DNA from: Brachypodius melanocephalos
Lineage: Eukaryota; Chordata; Aves; Passeriformes; Pycnonotidae
Direction of reading: 5' to 3'
NCBI GenBank assembly: GCA_013398615.1
Contig: VZSR01001674.1
Coordinates: 373,412-437,411, forward strand
Length of the DNA: 64,000 nt
Both the position numbers and the translations under genes were made by a program. Positions 13,205 to 24,600 of the stretch are shown in pieces. Positions within the stretch are counted from its first letter, which is position 1. Every line of letters starts with the position of its first letter. The notes below the pieces were generated by a model. It made no database searches. It worked only from the letters and a program-made list of their open reading frames with translations, and was not told where the DNA came from.

Positions 13205-13312
13205 TCAGTGACCTGGTTTAGCAGAAGGTGTCCCTGCCCATGGCAGGGGGCTGGAGCTAGATGGTCTTTAGCGTCCTTTTCAAACCAAGCCATTCCGTGG
13301 CTCTGTGACTTC
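13205..13312 (+). mobile_element. CR1 LINE 3' end fragment
   Basis: It matches the CR1 3' tail in order: 'gacctggtttagcagaaggt', 'tgcccatggcagggggctgg', 'agctagatggtcttta', then a degraded form of the 'ccaacccaaaccattctgtg' terminus. It is truncated at the 5' side and non-coding. Confidence 0.88.
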
Positions 13313-15640
13313 TCCTGGCATCTGCTACTGAAGTGTCCCTTTTTCCTGCAGAAGCACACCCGTCGCTCTTTCCAGAAGCAGCCATTTCAGTAGGACTACA
13401 GGAATTTACAGACTTGGTTCTGTTTCACTTGGGACCGTAAACCTTATGTAACTGGGAGATGGGAGACTCCTCCAGGAGGGGCACCATCAGCTCCAAAGTT
13501 GTGTTGTTTCAGTGATTACAGGGACTGACACGAGAGGGATATCTAAGGTCACATCCCAAATTTCCAGAGTGACTTTATTGGCAGTTGAGTGGCTGCACAT
13601 TTACATCAGTGCAGGCAGCTGAGATCAGAATCTGGACCTTTGCCTATGAAATACGGCAGGGAGTTGAGGAAAGTCTGTGTTAAATATAGACTAAGCTAAG
13701 AGCAAAGCTCTGTTTATGTCATCATAAAGCAGGGAATAAGCCACGGGTGGAATCTGAGCATTCCCAAGAAGCACATCTGTAAATTAATTACCAGGGTCCA
13801 CCAAAGGAGGCGAAGGGAATGATGTAAAGCTTGTGACTCACCAGGCTTCTATTCATGTTGTAGTTTGCTGTTTTCAGTGATGAATGCCTGGCAAAAGCGA
13901 AGCATCCACCTGGGAAGCAGAATGCAGGGATGTCCTGCCTTTTCCTGCCCCTGTGAGGAAGGTGTGCTGAGGACAGGGGTGTGCAGGAATGAACCAAGGT
14001 GAAGGGAAATGCACACTACTGTTCTTGGGAATATGTAGAATATTGACCCTGTGTATAGGCCAAAGCCTGCTTCATTCTTCCTCTAGCTGCAGCAATTCAG
14101 CTAAAAATAGCAGTTCACGAAGCTGTTCTTCAGGCAGAGAAAGTTTCCTGGCCTCAGGCATGATTAGGAAGAGCACTGAGTCGCACATCCCAAATTGCAT
14201 CCTTCCTTGTTACTGACAGCTGTGAGTCACAAGTAAGAGAAAGGTGTAGTCTCCAGCTAGGAAGGATTACCTTGCTCCAGCTAGGAAGAGTGACCTTTTC
14301 AGGACCGACCTAAGAGTCTGAAAAAGTTAAAATGTTACCAGAGGAGTGTTAGCGGTTGAATCTATTTTTTTTTCTCTGCACTGTCTTCCCAAGATCTCAC
14401 TTACCATTATTATTCCTGTTTCTCTGTAACTTGGAGTGAAACTCTCTCTCAGGAAGAGTGCTGGCACAAGGGATGAGAGTTTGCATGTTCAACCTTCACG
14501 CTGGAGCTCTGTCCAGTCTCCTGCACGACAGGGCTGTCACCTTTCCCAGGCAGCTGGCACAAAGGGCCAGTCAGGGCAGAGAAAGGAAGTGGGACATGTG
14601 CTCTTTTGGGGATATATTTGTGTGTTCAACACGTCTGGCTCGGGAAGAGCAAGGTTAGAGGCAGCCTGACCTGAAATAACCAGCAAAGGGCACCTCTAAG
14701 AGCCCCGACCCGGGCTGCAGGTAACTGCAGATCCAGCTGCAACCATCCTCTCTGCACACATTGAATTTCATGGGCTCAATACACAGAGGCTGCATTGCAG
14801 GGACTAAAAATACATCCCTTCCTAATGGTGTGCTAAATTCAGTTTTAACTAGTGTGTGTTTGAATTAATGTATTCACTGCACTCAAGTTTAAATACCTAT
14901 GGATGTTCAGGGCTTTTTTTCCCTCAGGGAAAAAATACTTCCTTCAGCTTTCACAACTCTTCTGTTCCTTTCACTGAGCATCCTGAATGGGCTGTATAAA
15001 CCTTGGCTACAATTCCTGAGCATCTACAAATATTTTCTTAAGTAGAATATTAATAGCACATTATCTTCTAAGGCCTCTCTGCTTGAAGGTCAACTGAGTA
15101 TTTTGCTGACATAAGCCTACTTTTGTTTTTGCAAAAGTGGAAAAAAAAAGGGAAGTTTTGTCAGGCTCATTAAGAGAGAAGGTCACATTTGTAGATGTCT
15201 GGCAGAGATTGCCCTCGGATATTTTCATTTGCAGCTGGGTGGGGACTGGCAGGGTTTGGTATGGTTAACGGGGCACTGGAAAGTCACAGGCTCTGTTTTC
15301 CTGCTGTCCTCTAAGAGCTGTGCTCTATGGCACTTTCTTAATAATACATTTTTCCCTACTTTACTACTAGGGGAAAAAAAAAAAAAAGTACATTTGGTCA
15401 GATACTCATCATGATGCTCTGATGTTTGCCTGCTCCATGGTGCTACTACAGTTTATATTAAAAGAGATCGTATTTTGTTTGTGTTAAAGGCAAAATGGCA
15501 TCACTAATCCAATTTGGACTTGACCATTTATGGATTTAGGTGTCTACATACATTCTTTTTGTCTTGTAAATGTGGGCAAAAGGCAGGAGTAAAAATTGGA
15601 ATAGAAAATTCTTTTAAAGGAAATGTAACTTCAAGGAATT
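13313..15640. other. gene-free upstream flank
   Basis: No exon is recognised. The stretch holds a direct repeat of CTCCAGCTAGGAAG at 14251-14264 and 14275-14288 (period 24), and a run of 14 A at 15374-15387. Short open frames lack any conserved motif. Confidence 0.5.
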
Positions 15641-15706
15641 CAAGAATGGTTTGGATTGGAAGGAACCTCCAATTCCACTCTGCCTGCTATGGGCAGGGAT
15701 GATAGA
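15641..15706 (-). mobile_element. CR1 LINE 3' end fragment, reverse strand
   Basis: The + strand reads 'agaatggtttggattggaag' followed by 'gaacctcca' and 'tgctatgggcaggga'. This is the reverse complement of the CR1 3' terminus. About 65 bases remain. Confidence 0.85.
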
Positions 15707-16228
15707 TGAAAATGTCATCGTTTCTTAGTTAAAGAATCTGGATTTTTTTTTTAAGAGCTTCTGTTAACATGTTGTGATATCAGAAGATGGTCTGCCTCAG
15801 AAGTTAAGCTCTGGAGGTTTTACAGTGCAGTTGTTACTTTATTGTATCACTTTTCAGCGTGGACAAGCCCTTACGTAGCACACTGAATCCCTAAATCCAC
15901 TTTTACTTCCATGTTTTCCTGCTGTAGCGTTGAAAACTTCAGCACAATGCTCAGTTATTCCTGAATAGGTCATTTTCAGTGGAAATTTTGGAGTGGGGAC
16001 ATTTTTGTACAAGCTGATGTGAACTGAATCAGAGTCGACCCAAGTTAAAGTTCTCTCAAGACAGCACTACTTTATTTTTAATCTGGGAGGGATCCCAGAG
16101 GGATGTAGAAAGTCCCTTGGCAGGGACCAGCTGGAGCACAGAGGTGCAGGAACTAGAGGGCTTGGTCCAAGTGCCTGTTTGAGAGTTAATGCTTTATGAA
16201 ACCTGGTTTGACTAAAAGTTGTTCGTGC

Positions 16229-16306
16229 TGACTCACGTTAGACAGGTCAGACCTGCAGATTTACTTCAGCCTAATCGTGTGTGAATATCAGTTTCTGCTT
16301 GACTCA
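16229..16306. promoter_or_regulatory. two AP-1-type sites upstream of ARSJ
   Basis: TGACTCA occurs at 16229-16235 and 16300-16306, about 470-540 bases before the first possible ARSJ start (the true distance depends on the gap). The motif is the classical AP-1 (Fos/Jun) site. The heptamer is expected about once per 8 kb by chance, so a pair in 78 bases near a promoter is suggestive only. Confidence 0.3.
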
Positions 16307-16535
16307 GTGTCTTCCAGGATGGGGTGAAGTTGTATTTTGCAACTGCAGCACATTCGTACTTTAACCCAAATTCTTAAAAATGGTCGTATTCTGCAAAGGC
16401 GCATTCCTGGCGTTTGCCACAGCCTCGCCAGAATTGGAAGGTTTGGGATTTGGGGCTGTTTTGTGGCTGGAAACAAATCCGGTACGTTCATACCTTCCAG
16501 ATGTTTGTGGCCAAGTCAGAAACACTTAAAACAAT

Positions 16536-16635
16536 NNNNNNNNNNNNNNNNNNNNNNNNNNNNNNNNNNNNNNNNNNNNNNNNNNNNNNNNNNNNNNNNN
16601 NNNNNNNNNNNNNNNNNNNNNNNNNNNNNNNNNNN
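16536..16635. other. assembly gap of 100 N
   Basis: Exactly 100 N, a conventional placeholder for unknown length. It ends 136 bases before the first ARSJ ATG at the edge of a GC-rich island, so 5' UTR, core promoter and possibly upstream coding sequence are missing. Confidence 0.97.
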
Positions 16636-17140
16636 TTGGAGTGACTGCGATGTCCCTCGCCCGGCGGGAGCCCTGACGAGCGCTGCCCGTCCTGAGGCCG
16701 CCTGGCTTTGTTGGGGTTTTGTTGGTTTATTTCCTCTTCGGTACTGTTTTTCTGCCCTCCCGCCGCGGTGGATGGCCCGCGGTGGGCGCCGCTGGCCGCG
16801 CCGCCCCAGCCCGGGGAGGATGGTGGCGGCGGTGCTGGCCGGGCTGTCCCTGCTCAGCCTCCTCACCTGCGGCTACCTGGCCTGGGGCAGCCGCCGGGGA
16901 GGTGCCGGGGACGCGCCGGGGAACCTGCTGGGAGAGGAGCCCGCGGCCGGCGCCCCCCGCTCGCAGCCGCACATCATCTTCATCCTGGCCGACGATCAGG
17001 GGTTCAGGGACGTGGGGTACCACGGGTCTGAGATCCGGACGCCCACGCTGGACAAGCTGGCTGCCGAAGGCGTCAAGCTGGAGAACTACTATGTCCAGCC
17101 CATGTGTACACCATCCAGAAGCCAGCTGATCACGGGAAAG
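16636..17140 (+). promoter_or_regulatory. CpG island over ARSJ exon 1
   Basis: From the gap edge through exon 1 the sequence is very GC- and CpG-rich, then returns toward background in the intron. This is the expected promoter island of ARSJ. No TATA box is visible between the gap and the start codon, consistent with a CpG-island promoter, though the start site itself may lie in the gap. Confidence 0.65.
16772..17139 (+). CDS. ARSJ: arylsulfatase J, coding exon 1 (residues 1-123)
   Basis: This exon encodes the N terminus of a type I sulfatase, which hydrolyses sulfate esters in the secretory pathway; the natural ARSJ substrate is not established. Residues 18-38 form a hydrophobic signal or anchor segment after a basic leader. 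The sulfatase domain starts near residue 66. D74 and D75 (LADDQG) are the first calcium ligands. C112-TPSR is the signature whose cysteine is converted to formylglycine by SUMF1, and it continues to TG at 121-122. The exon ends in GGGAA at a GTAAGT donor, splitting the codon of K123 after two bases. M1 (16772) has T at -3, whereas M17 (16820) has the stronger context (A at -3, G at +4), so translation may start at M17. The frame stays open upstream into the gap. Similarity to ARSJ is from family recognition; ARSI is the closest alternative. Confidence 0.93.
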
Positions 17141-20100
17141 TAAGTTTGCTACTACTTCATCATTCACCTCTGCAGCCTAAACGCTGTGCCTGTTGGAGAG
17201 AGCACGGGTGAACCTGGCAGGTTCACGTCTGGGTTATCCTGTGGGCAGAAGCTGCCTCTCTGGTTCCCTTAAAACTCCTGAATGGAACGGACTTGTGATA
17301 GTTTGGAATAGCGAAATTAAGCTGTCACGCAGTGAGGCAGGAGGGTTCAGCACTGCGGCTGCCCGGCGGAGTGCTGGAGCACATTCGTGCGTACAGCATC
17401 ACTGACAGACGTGCTGGTTGTCAAGTAACGCTGCTATTGCTGGGGAACGAGCAGCTCCGCTTTGCTCGTGATTTCCAAGGAACTCAGAGGAGGAGTCGTC
17501 TCAGGGAAGTGCAGCCTTGCGTTTTCTCCTCTGCGTTCATTGCAGTTGGGTCACGGGTCTCACTGCCATTGTCTTGATGTGAGTTCTCTCCGAGGGTTAT
17601 CCTGAATTTATGAGGTGGTTTCCCGTGTGGATGGGCACAGGGAATTCAGGCTCTCTCAGCACCCTCATAGCTGTGGCATGGCTCTTGTCACTTTGCAGAC
17701 AATTACAAACTTTACTGCTGAGCCACTTAAATAGGTGCCTCACCTAACTGGGGAAAGCGCTGAGTGGGTGTCATGTGCTTTGCCCAAAAGTTGTGTTATA
17801 GTGTGGTCTCTTAACAAAATAATTACCCAACCTCAGGGCCTTCTTACATCAGAAGGTTAATGAGGATTGGGGGGGAGTTTATGCATTTGAACTGTAGGAA
17901 CCATTTCTAAATAGCTCCAAGTGTGGACACATTTACTCTGGAACAAAACTGCCTTGTTTCTGTTTAGCTTAACTCCCTTTGACAGGAACAGGGAACTCTT
18001 AAAAGAGCAAAACAAAATGAGAGGAAAAAAGTTTATTTTCTCCTTTCCCGAAGTATAAACAGGAACAAGGCCATGTTAATACTGCTGGTAAAAGAAACAC
18101 ATGTTAAATAAAACAAGCAACTGGCCTGGTGTCTTGCATCTCCATATGGCAGAGCTGGAGATAATTCTCAGTCTCGGTCTATTTCCCAGACTTGCTGGAC
18201 CAGGGAGATGTGCATGGAGAGCTGACACATTATCTAGAGCAAGAATTCCACACAGGTTTTTGTTTTGGTTTTATTTTTACTTCTTTGTGCAGACTGTGTC
18301 TCAGACGTTATCTCAAGACACCTCCTCACTCATTCACGAGAACAGAGTTGCCCTGTGGCAAGTAAAGCTGCAGCTTTCAAGGGAAACGAGTGCCAGGATA
18401 GCGTTCAGTGCATCTTGGTTGTCTTTAAAGGCACACAGCAGTTGGAGGCCAGGAGCTCCGCCAGCAGCACGTAGCCAGCCAGCTTTCTGAGGATGATGGT
18501 TTGGGGAGCAGTGCTTTACAAAGGGAATGTCATGCTGCACAGGAATGACTCATGCAGCAGCTGCAGGAATGGGATGACCGGGTTCCAGTGGAACCAGGGT
18601 GCTGCTCTGGCTCTTGGAGGCTGCAGAGATTGTCTAAACGTGAAAAAAATACAAGAACAGTTAAACCGTAACTCAGTTTAATTGTCTTGATCGTTCTTTA
18701 AACACAGTAAAAGGTAGGCATGTTCTGAGGAACCCTGCTCTTCTCATCGGCTTGCCAGGCGGAAATGGTTCTGCAAGTCTGCCTGCTTTGGGTTTGGAAA
18801 CTTTTATAGGAAAAAAGAAATTTGCTAATCCTTCGACTTTATTTTCTTAGTCTGCTGGTCTAAAGCCCTTAGAGCTTTTTTTTTTTAAAAGTGTTGTTCT
18901 ACTTTAGGGAAAAAGAGCTGTAGAGAGTGAGCTATTTGTCATGAGTGAGAAATAGGGAGGGATTGGTGAGGGGTTGATAGGCTGGGTAGAGTACTCACAA
19001 GGCAGGTTCAGAGAATACTGTTTCCATTCTTGGTGAAGATAAATGCTGTGATGACTGCTTTTAATGCCTTCTTAAAAGAGGTGTCTTAATTAAAATGCCA
19101 GGATTTGGACACTTCTAATCCAGGACAAGTGAGCTTGTCATCCTGACCATTTCTGAGTCCCTGTCTGCTTTCTCACACCCTGTGTGTGAGTCTTTGGCTA
19201 CTTTCATTCCTTGGTTTCCCATAGTATTGTCACTTTCCCCATTCACTCCATCCAAAACTATTGCTTTTAGGCCACTAGTAGGGCTGGCTTCCACAGCTTT
19301 TTATTTTGGGCTTTATTTCTGGGTGTGTGAGGGGGCTTGCAGCTGAGCTGAGCCTCAGGAATGGAGAAGAAAGGCGTGAGCCAGTGGGCTGAGGGCCAGT
19401 GTGATGTGCTGGGGCCGTGCAGGGAGGTGAGGGAGCAGCTCTGCGAAGCAGCTGCACAGCTGGGATGGCAGCAGGGACCTGGGTGACAGGGTGTGCTCTG
19501 CCCTGAGCAGCTCTGTGACACTGCCCAGCCTCTCCTACGGATGGACTAAACCTTCAGTCGTCACTGGGCTTGAGTGTGAGTGACATAAATGGTCTCCAGA
19601 TGAGTTGTTTTGTGTGATACAGTATTTTTTGTGGTTGTTTTCTTGAAAGTAACAGGCATGCCTCAAAAAGGAAATAATTTGAGCAGAATAGGATACCTGG
19701 CTGAAAAGCCTATAAGCTTAGATGAACAAGTGTTGGGGTAGCTGCCCCAGTTCTGTGTAGAGGGCATTATGCAATGTAGTGGTATTTGCTGGAGCAATGC
19801 TTAATTCAGCAAAGGGATCTGACAATTAAAACTGTTATTTAGATACTTGCTCCCTCCTCTAGGCTCCCAGTTTTCTGCTGACCATCAGACTTGTAGCCTG
19901 GGGACGATGTTGTGCACTGGCATCCATCTGGGCCACAGGAAAGTTCCTCATCTATTTAGGAGTAGGGATCTCTCTTTGTAGAATCTGATGCACAGTTGGG
20001 CTTAGAGATCAGTGAGAATCTGGACTTGTCTTCTGAGTCATGGAAGCCCTGCACTAATCTCAGGAATGAGCTTTGCACTGTGGATGGAATGCAGAGATGG

Positions 20101-21189
20101 GAAATGCTGAAAGTCTGGGGATATAAATCCTCTTTTTCCCCTGGGATAAAAGGGCGTATTGAGAATTTGCTCATCCAAAGCAGACAGAAATAGATTGTAT
20201 AATCAGTAAGAATAATCTGAGTGTTATTGTAATAGAAGTAATTATATTTCTTATCTAATTCAGAAATGTCACACATTTATAAACATATATATATGTAGCT
20301 AAATGTGTTAGGCATATGGCTCTAGGCATCCCTGTATAGTGATACCTAGTTCAGCATTAAAAATGACAATCTTTGAGCAAACTAAGATTTATTTTGGCAA
20401 GAGGAGTGGGCCAAGTACTTTGGGTTGAAAGCAGTGTAGCTGACTTGAAGCAGACAGAAATGCTTTACTCTGAGGATGCGAGTTCTTGGCAAGCCTCCTC
20501 TTTCCCTGCCTCCTGGGTGCATCCTGCCCAGGCTGCAGTTCCAGCAGTGTGCTGCTCTGGGAAGGAGCCAGTCCAGTGGTGTGTGACTGGGAAGTTACCT
20601 GCTGTGCTCTGAGCTGCAGCGAAGGGTCTTGGAGCCTTGACGGGATACTGGGAAGCATATCTAACACTCCATTAGATCTATTCCCTGGTCTGTAGTTAAC
20701 AAAACGTGAGGGCTGCAGAATATCAGCCTTCAGTACCAAGAGGCGACCTGATACTTTATCTGCTCTGGAGTCAAGGGACTTGGCACTCGGCAGGCCTGAG
20801 TTTAATTCTGATCAGTGTTTCCATTAAGAACTGAGATGATGAAATGAAATGTTCTGATTAAATGTGCTGGCAAGATAGGAGGGCCTGCCAGCATTAAGGG
20901 GCTGTAGTGATACTGAAAATCATCTTGACAAATTAGAGACATAATCTGAAAAAAAGCAGAATTGAAGCCAGCAGTGATAAATAGAAGATACTCTGCTGAA
21001 TTCCTGAAGCAGGAAGAAATTTAACAGGCTGAGGATGGTGATCAACTCTTTAGACAGTATTCCTTTAGAAAAGTAGCTGGAATTACAGTGCATCATGCAT
21101 TGGGTATGAGGTCAAAAATGTCGTGCTGTTACAAAAAAGGCTAACATCGCGTGAGTTTGTGAGAATGTGGGGCCTGGTAGGTCTCTGAA
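17141..21189. other. intron 5' part, no internal gene seen
   Basis: The first 450 bases remain moderately CpG-rich as the shore of the promoter island. After that it is ordinary AT-rich intron. A T run lies at about 18877-18885. Open frames of up to about 130 codons lack recognisable domains. Confidence 0.5.
20755..20825 (+). mobile_element. possible ancient MIR-like SINE remnant
   Basis: The order 'gctctggagtca', then after a short insertion 'ggcctgagtttaattctgat', resembles the MIR core ('ctctggagccagactgcctgggttcgaatcc'). The match is short and degraded, so this is only a suggestion. Confidence 0.2.
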
Positions 21190-21600
21190 GAGCCCTTCTT
21201 CTGCACAGCTGGAGCACTTTTGCCCAAACTTGGGCATCATTCTCCAAGAGCAACGTGTGCATCATTGGAGAGTGTCCAGAGAAGGGTGATCCGATATCTC
21301 AGAGAGATAACTCGGGGGGAAGGATCAGAAGAAACGGAGTTGTTTAGTCTAAAGAAGAGAAAAATGGGCAGAGATGTGGTAGCTCTCCAGTGTTTTAAGA
21401 GCTGTGCAGAGAAAGGGCATTGTGTGTGTTGTCATGATGGGTGGTACAAGAAATGAGGGGCTTTCTGGAGCAGGGAGAACTTCAGGTCAGATCAGAGGGG
21501 AACCTGCAAGTGTGAAGGTTGTGGAACCCTGGAATAGCTGGCTTTGAGAAATGGCTGGGTCTCTCCACTGGCAGTCATTAAGAGCGATATGGCAGGAATG
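21190..21600 (+). mobile_element. CR1 LINE fragment (3' coding end and UTR)
   Basis: Landmarks of the CR1 3' region appear in order: 'gagagtgtccagagaagggt', 'gagttgtttagtct' with 'aagaagag', and 'gtggaaccctggaata' before a degraded tail. The copy is old, with many substitutions and missing blocks, and encodes nothing intact. It is the longest CR1 piece in the window. Confidence 0.75.
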
Positions 21601-24600
21601 ACATAATGTGTTTGAATCTGTCTTGGGGAAAAGGGCTGAACTGGCTCCTCCAGCTCGGAGTCATCTGTGCCTCATTTGAGGTACACATTAATACAGAAGG
21701 CCTTCTGAGGGATGGTGGGAATAAAACACTACTAAATGCCAGAAACTATTCCAGCATTCACTCTGAGAGAAAATACCGTGTGAGAGTTAAATTTCCGTTT
21801 TCTCCTAGAAATTCCTGTTTTCTGCATCCTCATTTTCTCTGGAAATTTTCAAGATTTTTCCCTCTAGGCCTCATAACTCTTGGAGTATGTCATTGTTTAT
21901 TTCTGCTGACTTCTTTCAGGACCATTTGTGGGATGGCTGCCAAAGATGCTGAGGTATCTTTTTCCATGTTCTTATGTCTTTCACTTAGGATGACATTGTA
22001 CATACACATATATGAAACACACACAGAGAACAAGTAAATAATGAAATGCAAGGACTTCTTTTTCTTTGTTTTCTTCTGCCTCTGTTTGCTCTCCTCTGTT
22101 CTATGGAAAATTAGATCCAGGTACCAAGCTGCTCTGGGGTATTAAGCTACAAGAGGTCTGTCCATATCACTGTAATTATTAATTGACTGCACAAAGGAGC
22201 ATGGGGAGAGCAGGGCTGGAAAGGAAGCTCCATGCAAACAATCCAGATAAAAAGCAGCACACGCAGGAAGTAGCAAAGTGTAGGACAGGTTGCGATAACT
22301 TTTTCTTACATCACTTTCTGGCAGCCTCTAAGAATATTGTTTGATAGTTAAAGTCTATAAAGTTGCATAGAACAAACAGCATTGCCTCACATCTATAATT
22401 ATATAGTGGAAATTGATTTTTGTTTTTCATTTTCCAATTTATGCAAAGTATAGTAAGCAAAAGAAATATAGTTGGAAATAAATTTAGAAAATCTGTGATT
22501 GTAAATTATCACTACTCCTAAGAGTTTGTTACAGGCTTTTATCCTGTGGTTTGGTTTTGTTGAGTGTTTCCACTGTAAAAGAGAAATTATATTCCATGGA
22601 AAAGTTAAGCTTAAAATAATGAAGGAATTTAACTCTTCTAGCATTGTTCCTGGTACATACTTTGTAATTGGTGACACATATTGCTGCCTGTGACAAGAAG
22701 TTGAATGACTGGTGGCAGTGGACTCCTCTTCAGTTCTCCCTTTTCACTCTTCCTTTATGAGAGCCTTTAAGTGAATCAAGATGGGAACCTGAGATGGGTG
22801 TCTGAAAATAAAACGGGAAATTAAAAGATGGAGTCTGTTTTCCTGTCAAAGGACTTAGACCAAATTAAATGGGAAAAATTAAAATAATGTTTTCATTAAA
22901 ACACTTTATGTTTCATAGAAAGGTTTTCCAGATTAGTGAGCTGAAGGTCAGAAGTAGGGAAAAATCTATCCACATCCTTTCTGTCTGTGTGATACTTGTG
23001 TGGGTGATAATACCACACCCGGGGCTTTGTCTTCATCATTGTGTGTATCTTAATTCACGGTTTGAATTTTTATTGCACTTCGGGTTTTAAGTCAATCTTT
23101 GAGATTTCCTATTCCCCCCCTATTACTTGCTTGGCTTTGTATTTGTTCATAGTCAGATTTTCTGTGCTGAGTTGAGTTTGCTCCATTCTAGAATGTCTGT
23201 TCCAGAATGAAGGAGGCAATTTCACCAGCTGTTTCTCAATTAATATAAATAGCACAAGGCAAAGAAGATGGTGCCTGTGTGAGTGATCTTGTGTAGGATG
23301 TGGTAGCTTTCTCTGTATCAGGAAGTGTTTTATCAAAGCTGCCCAATTTATTAATTTTCTCACTTAAAAGCCAGGAGACCTGGCTGCTGACCTCACCTTT
23401 TCTCTGTAGGTGTAAATTGGGAGCTGGAACGCAACAGTGAGAGTTCAGAAAATACCCTAGACAACCCTAATGGGTAACAAATGTAAAGGATTAATACAAA
23501 AGGTGTTTTAACCATTGAGGTTTGACTAAAATAGCTCTGTGGTCCGTGATGAAATTGCAGAATTTTAAATGGGGAACTTTATTGTACGTGCTGGCTTATA
23601 TTAAGAAAGCAGTTAAAGATGTTTCATCATTCTAGCTCAACTGCAGTTGTAATACGTTAATTAGTGGTGTCAGCTATCACCTACGTATTAATTCAGGCTC
23701 TTATCAACGTATTATCAAGCTCGAGGTTGGAGGGACAGGATGTTGCTGGAGTTGGAAAACAAATCTGGGATAATTAGGTACATTTTAATCTGCTTCAAAC
23801 ACAAAATTATCTTCTCAAATGCATCTCTGCAGATATTAGATAATAAGCATTGAAATAGACATTAATAACATCATAAGTATATTGTGGCCCCAGAGCCTTG
23901 ATTTTCAGCCTTGGGGCAGAAAATTCACATATAGAAACCAAACCTATTCCTTATTTTTCTTACACTTAAACACGTGGTTAATAAGGATGTTTGTGCCATG
24001 GCAGCTTTCTCACTGTCATGGCACTCTGATCATAAATGCAGGATTCAACCTAAATTGCTTTGGCTTTTAATTTCACTTTTTTTTTTCTTTTTTAATTGAA
24101 ATATTAATTCGGCTTTTTGGAGTACATTTTAATTCCAGTGTATCCTCTTATCAGAATATTAGCTGTTTTCTAGCCAAATCTCTTGTGTCCATTTTCGGAT
24201 TCAGTCTACTTTTATCTCCATTTATGCATCTGAAAGCGTTCCTTCCCTGAAAGAGAATTTTCTCCCATTATGAGATAACATTATGTAATTTTTCTTAGCA
24301 TTTATAGAACACAAGTGGGTACCAAAAGGTACTGCTTTAGAGGCGATCTCTGTGATAATAAGCTCTCTTGAGAAATGAGTTCCCTTCTGTTTTGAAGAGG
24401 CAGAAGATTACAAATTTGAAGAAACACTATAATTTGAGGAAAATGGGAAGCCGAAGGGAGAGGAGAAAATTAGTCTCAGGGTAGGGGGAAGCCATGTAGT
24501 ACCTTTAGACTAAATATACTCTAATAAATCCACTGCTGCCTCACAAACTGTACCTCTCTGAATGTAATAAACTTTGTCAAAACAATATTTACCATCACAT

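Noticed and set aside
16337..16771. Upstream extension of the ARSJ frame through the gap
   Set aside because: The frame is open only because N cannot give stops. Residues between the gap and M1 show no similarity to ARSJ leaders, and gap size is unknown.
21606..22037. 143-codon + strand open frame
   Set aside because: It begins with a non-ATG codon at the decayed end of a CR1 fragment and shows no conserved motif.
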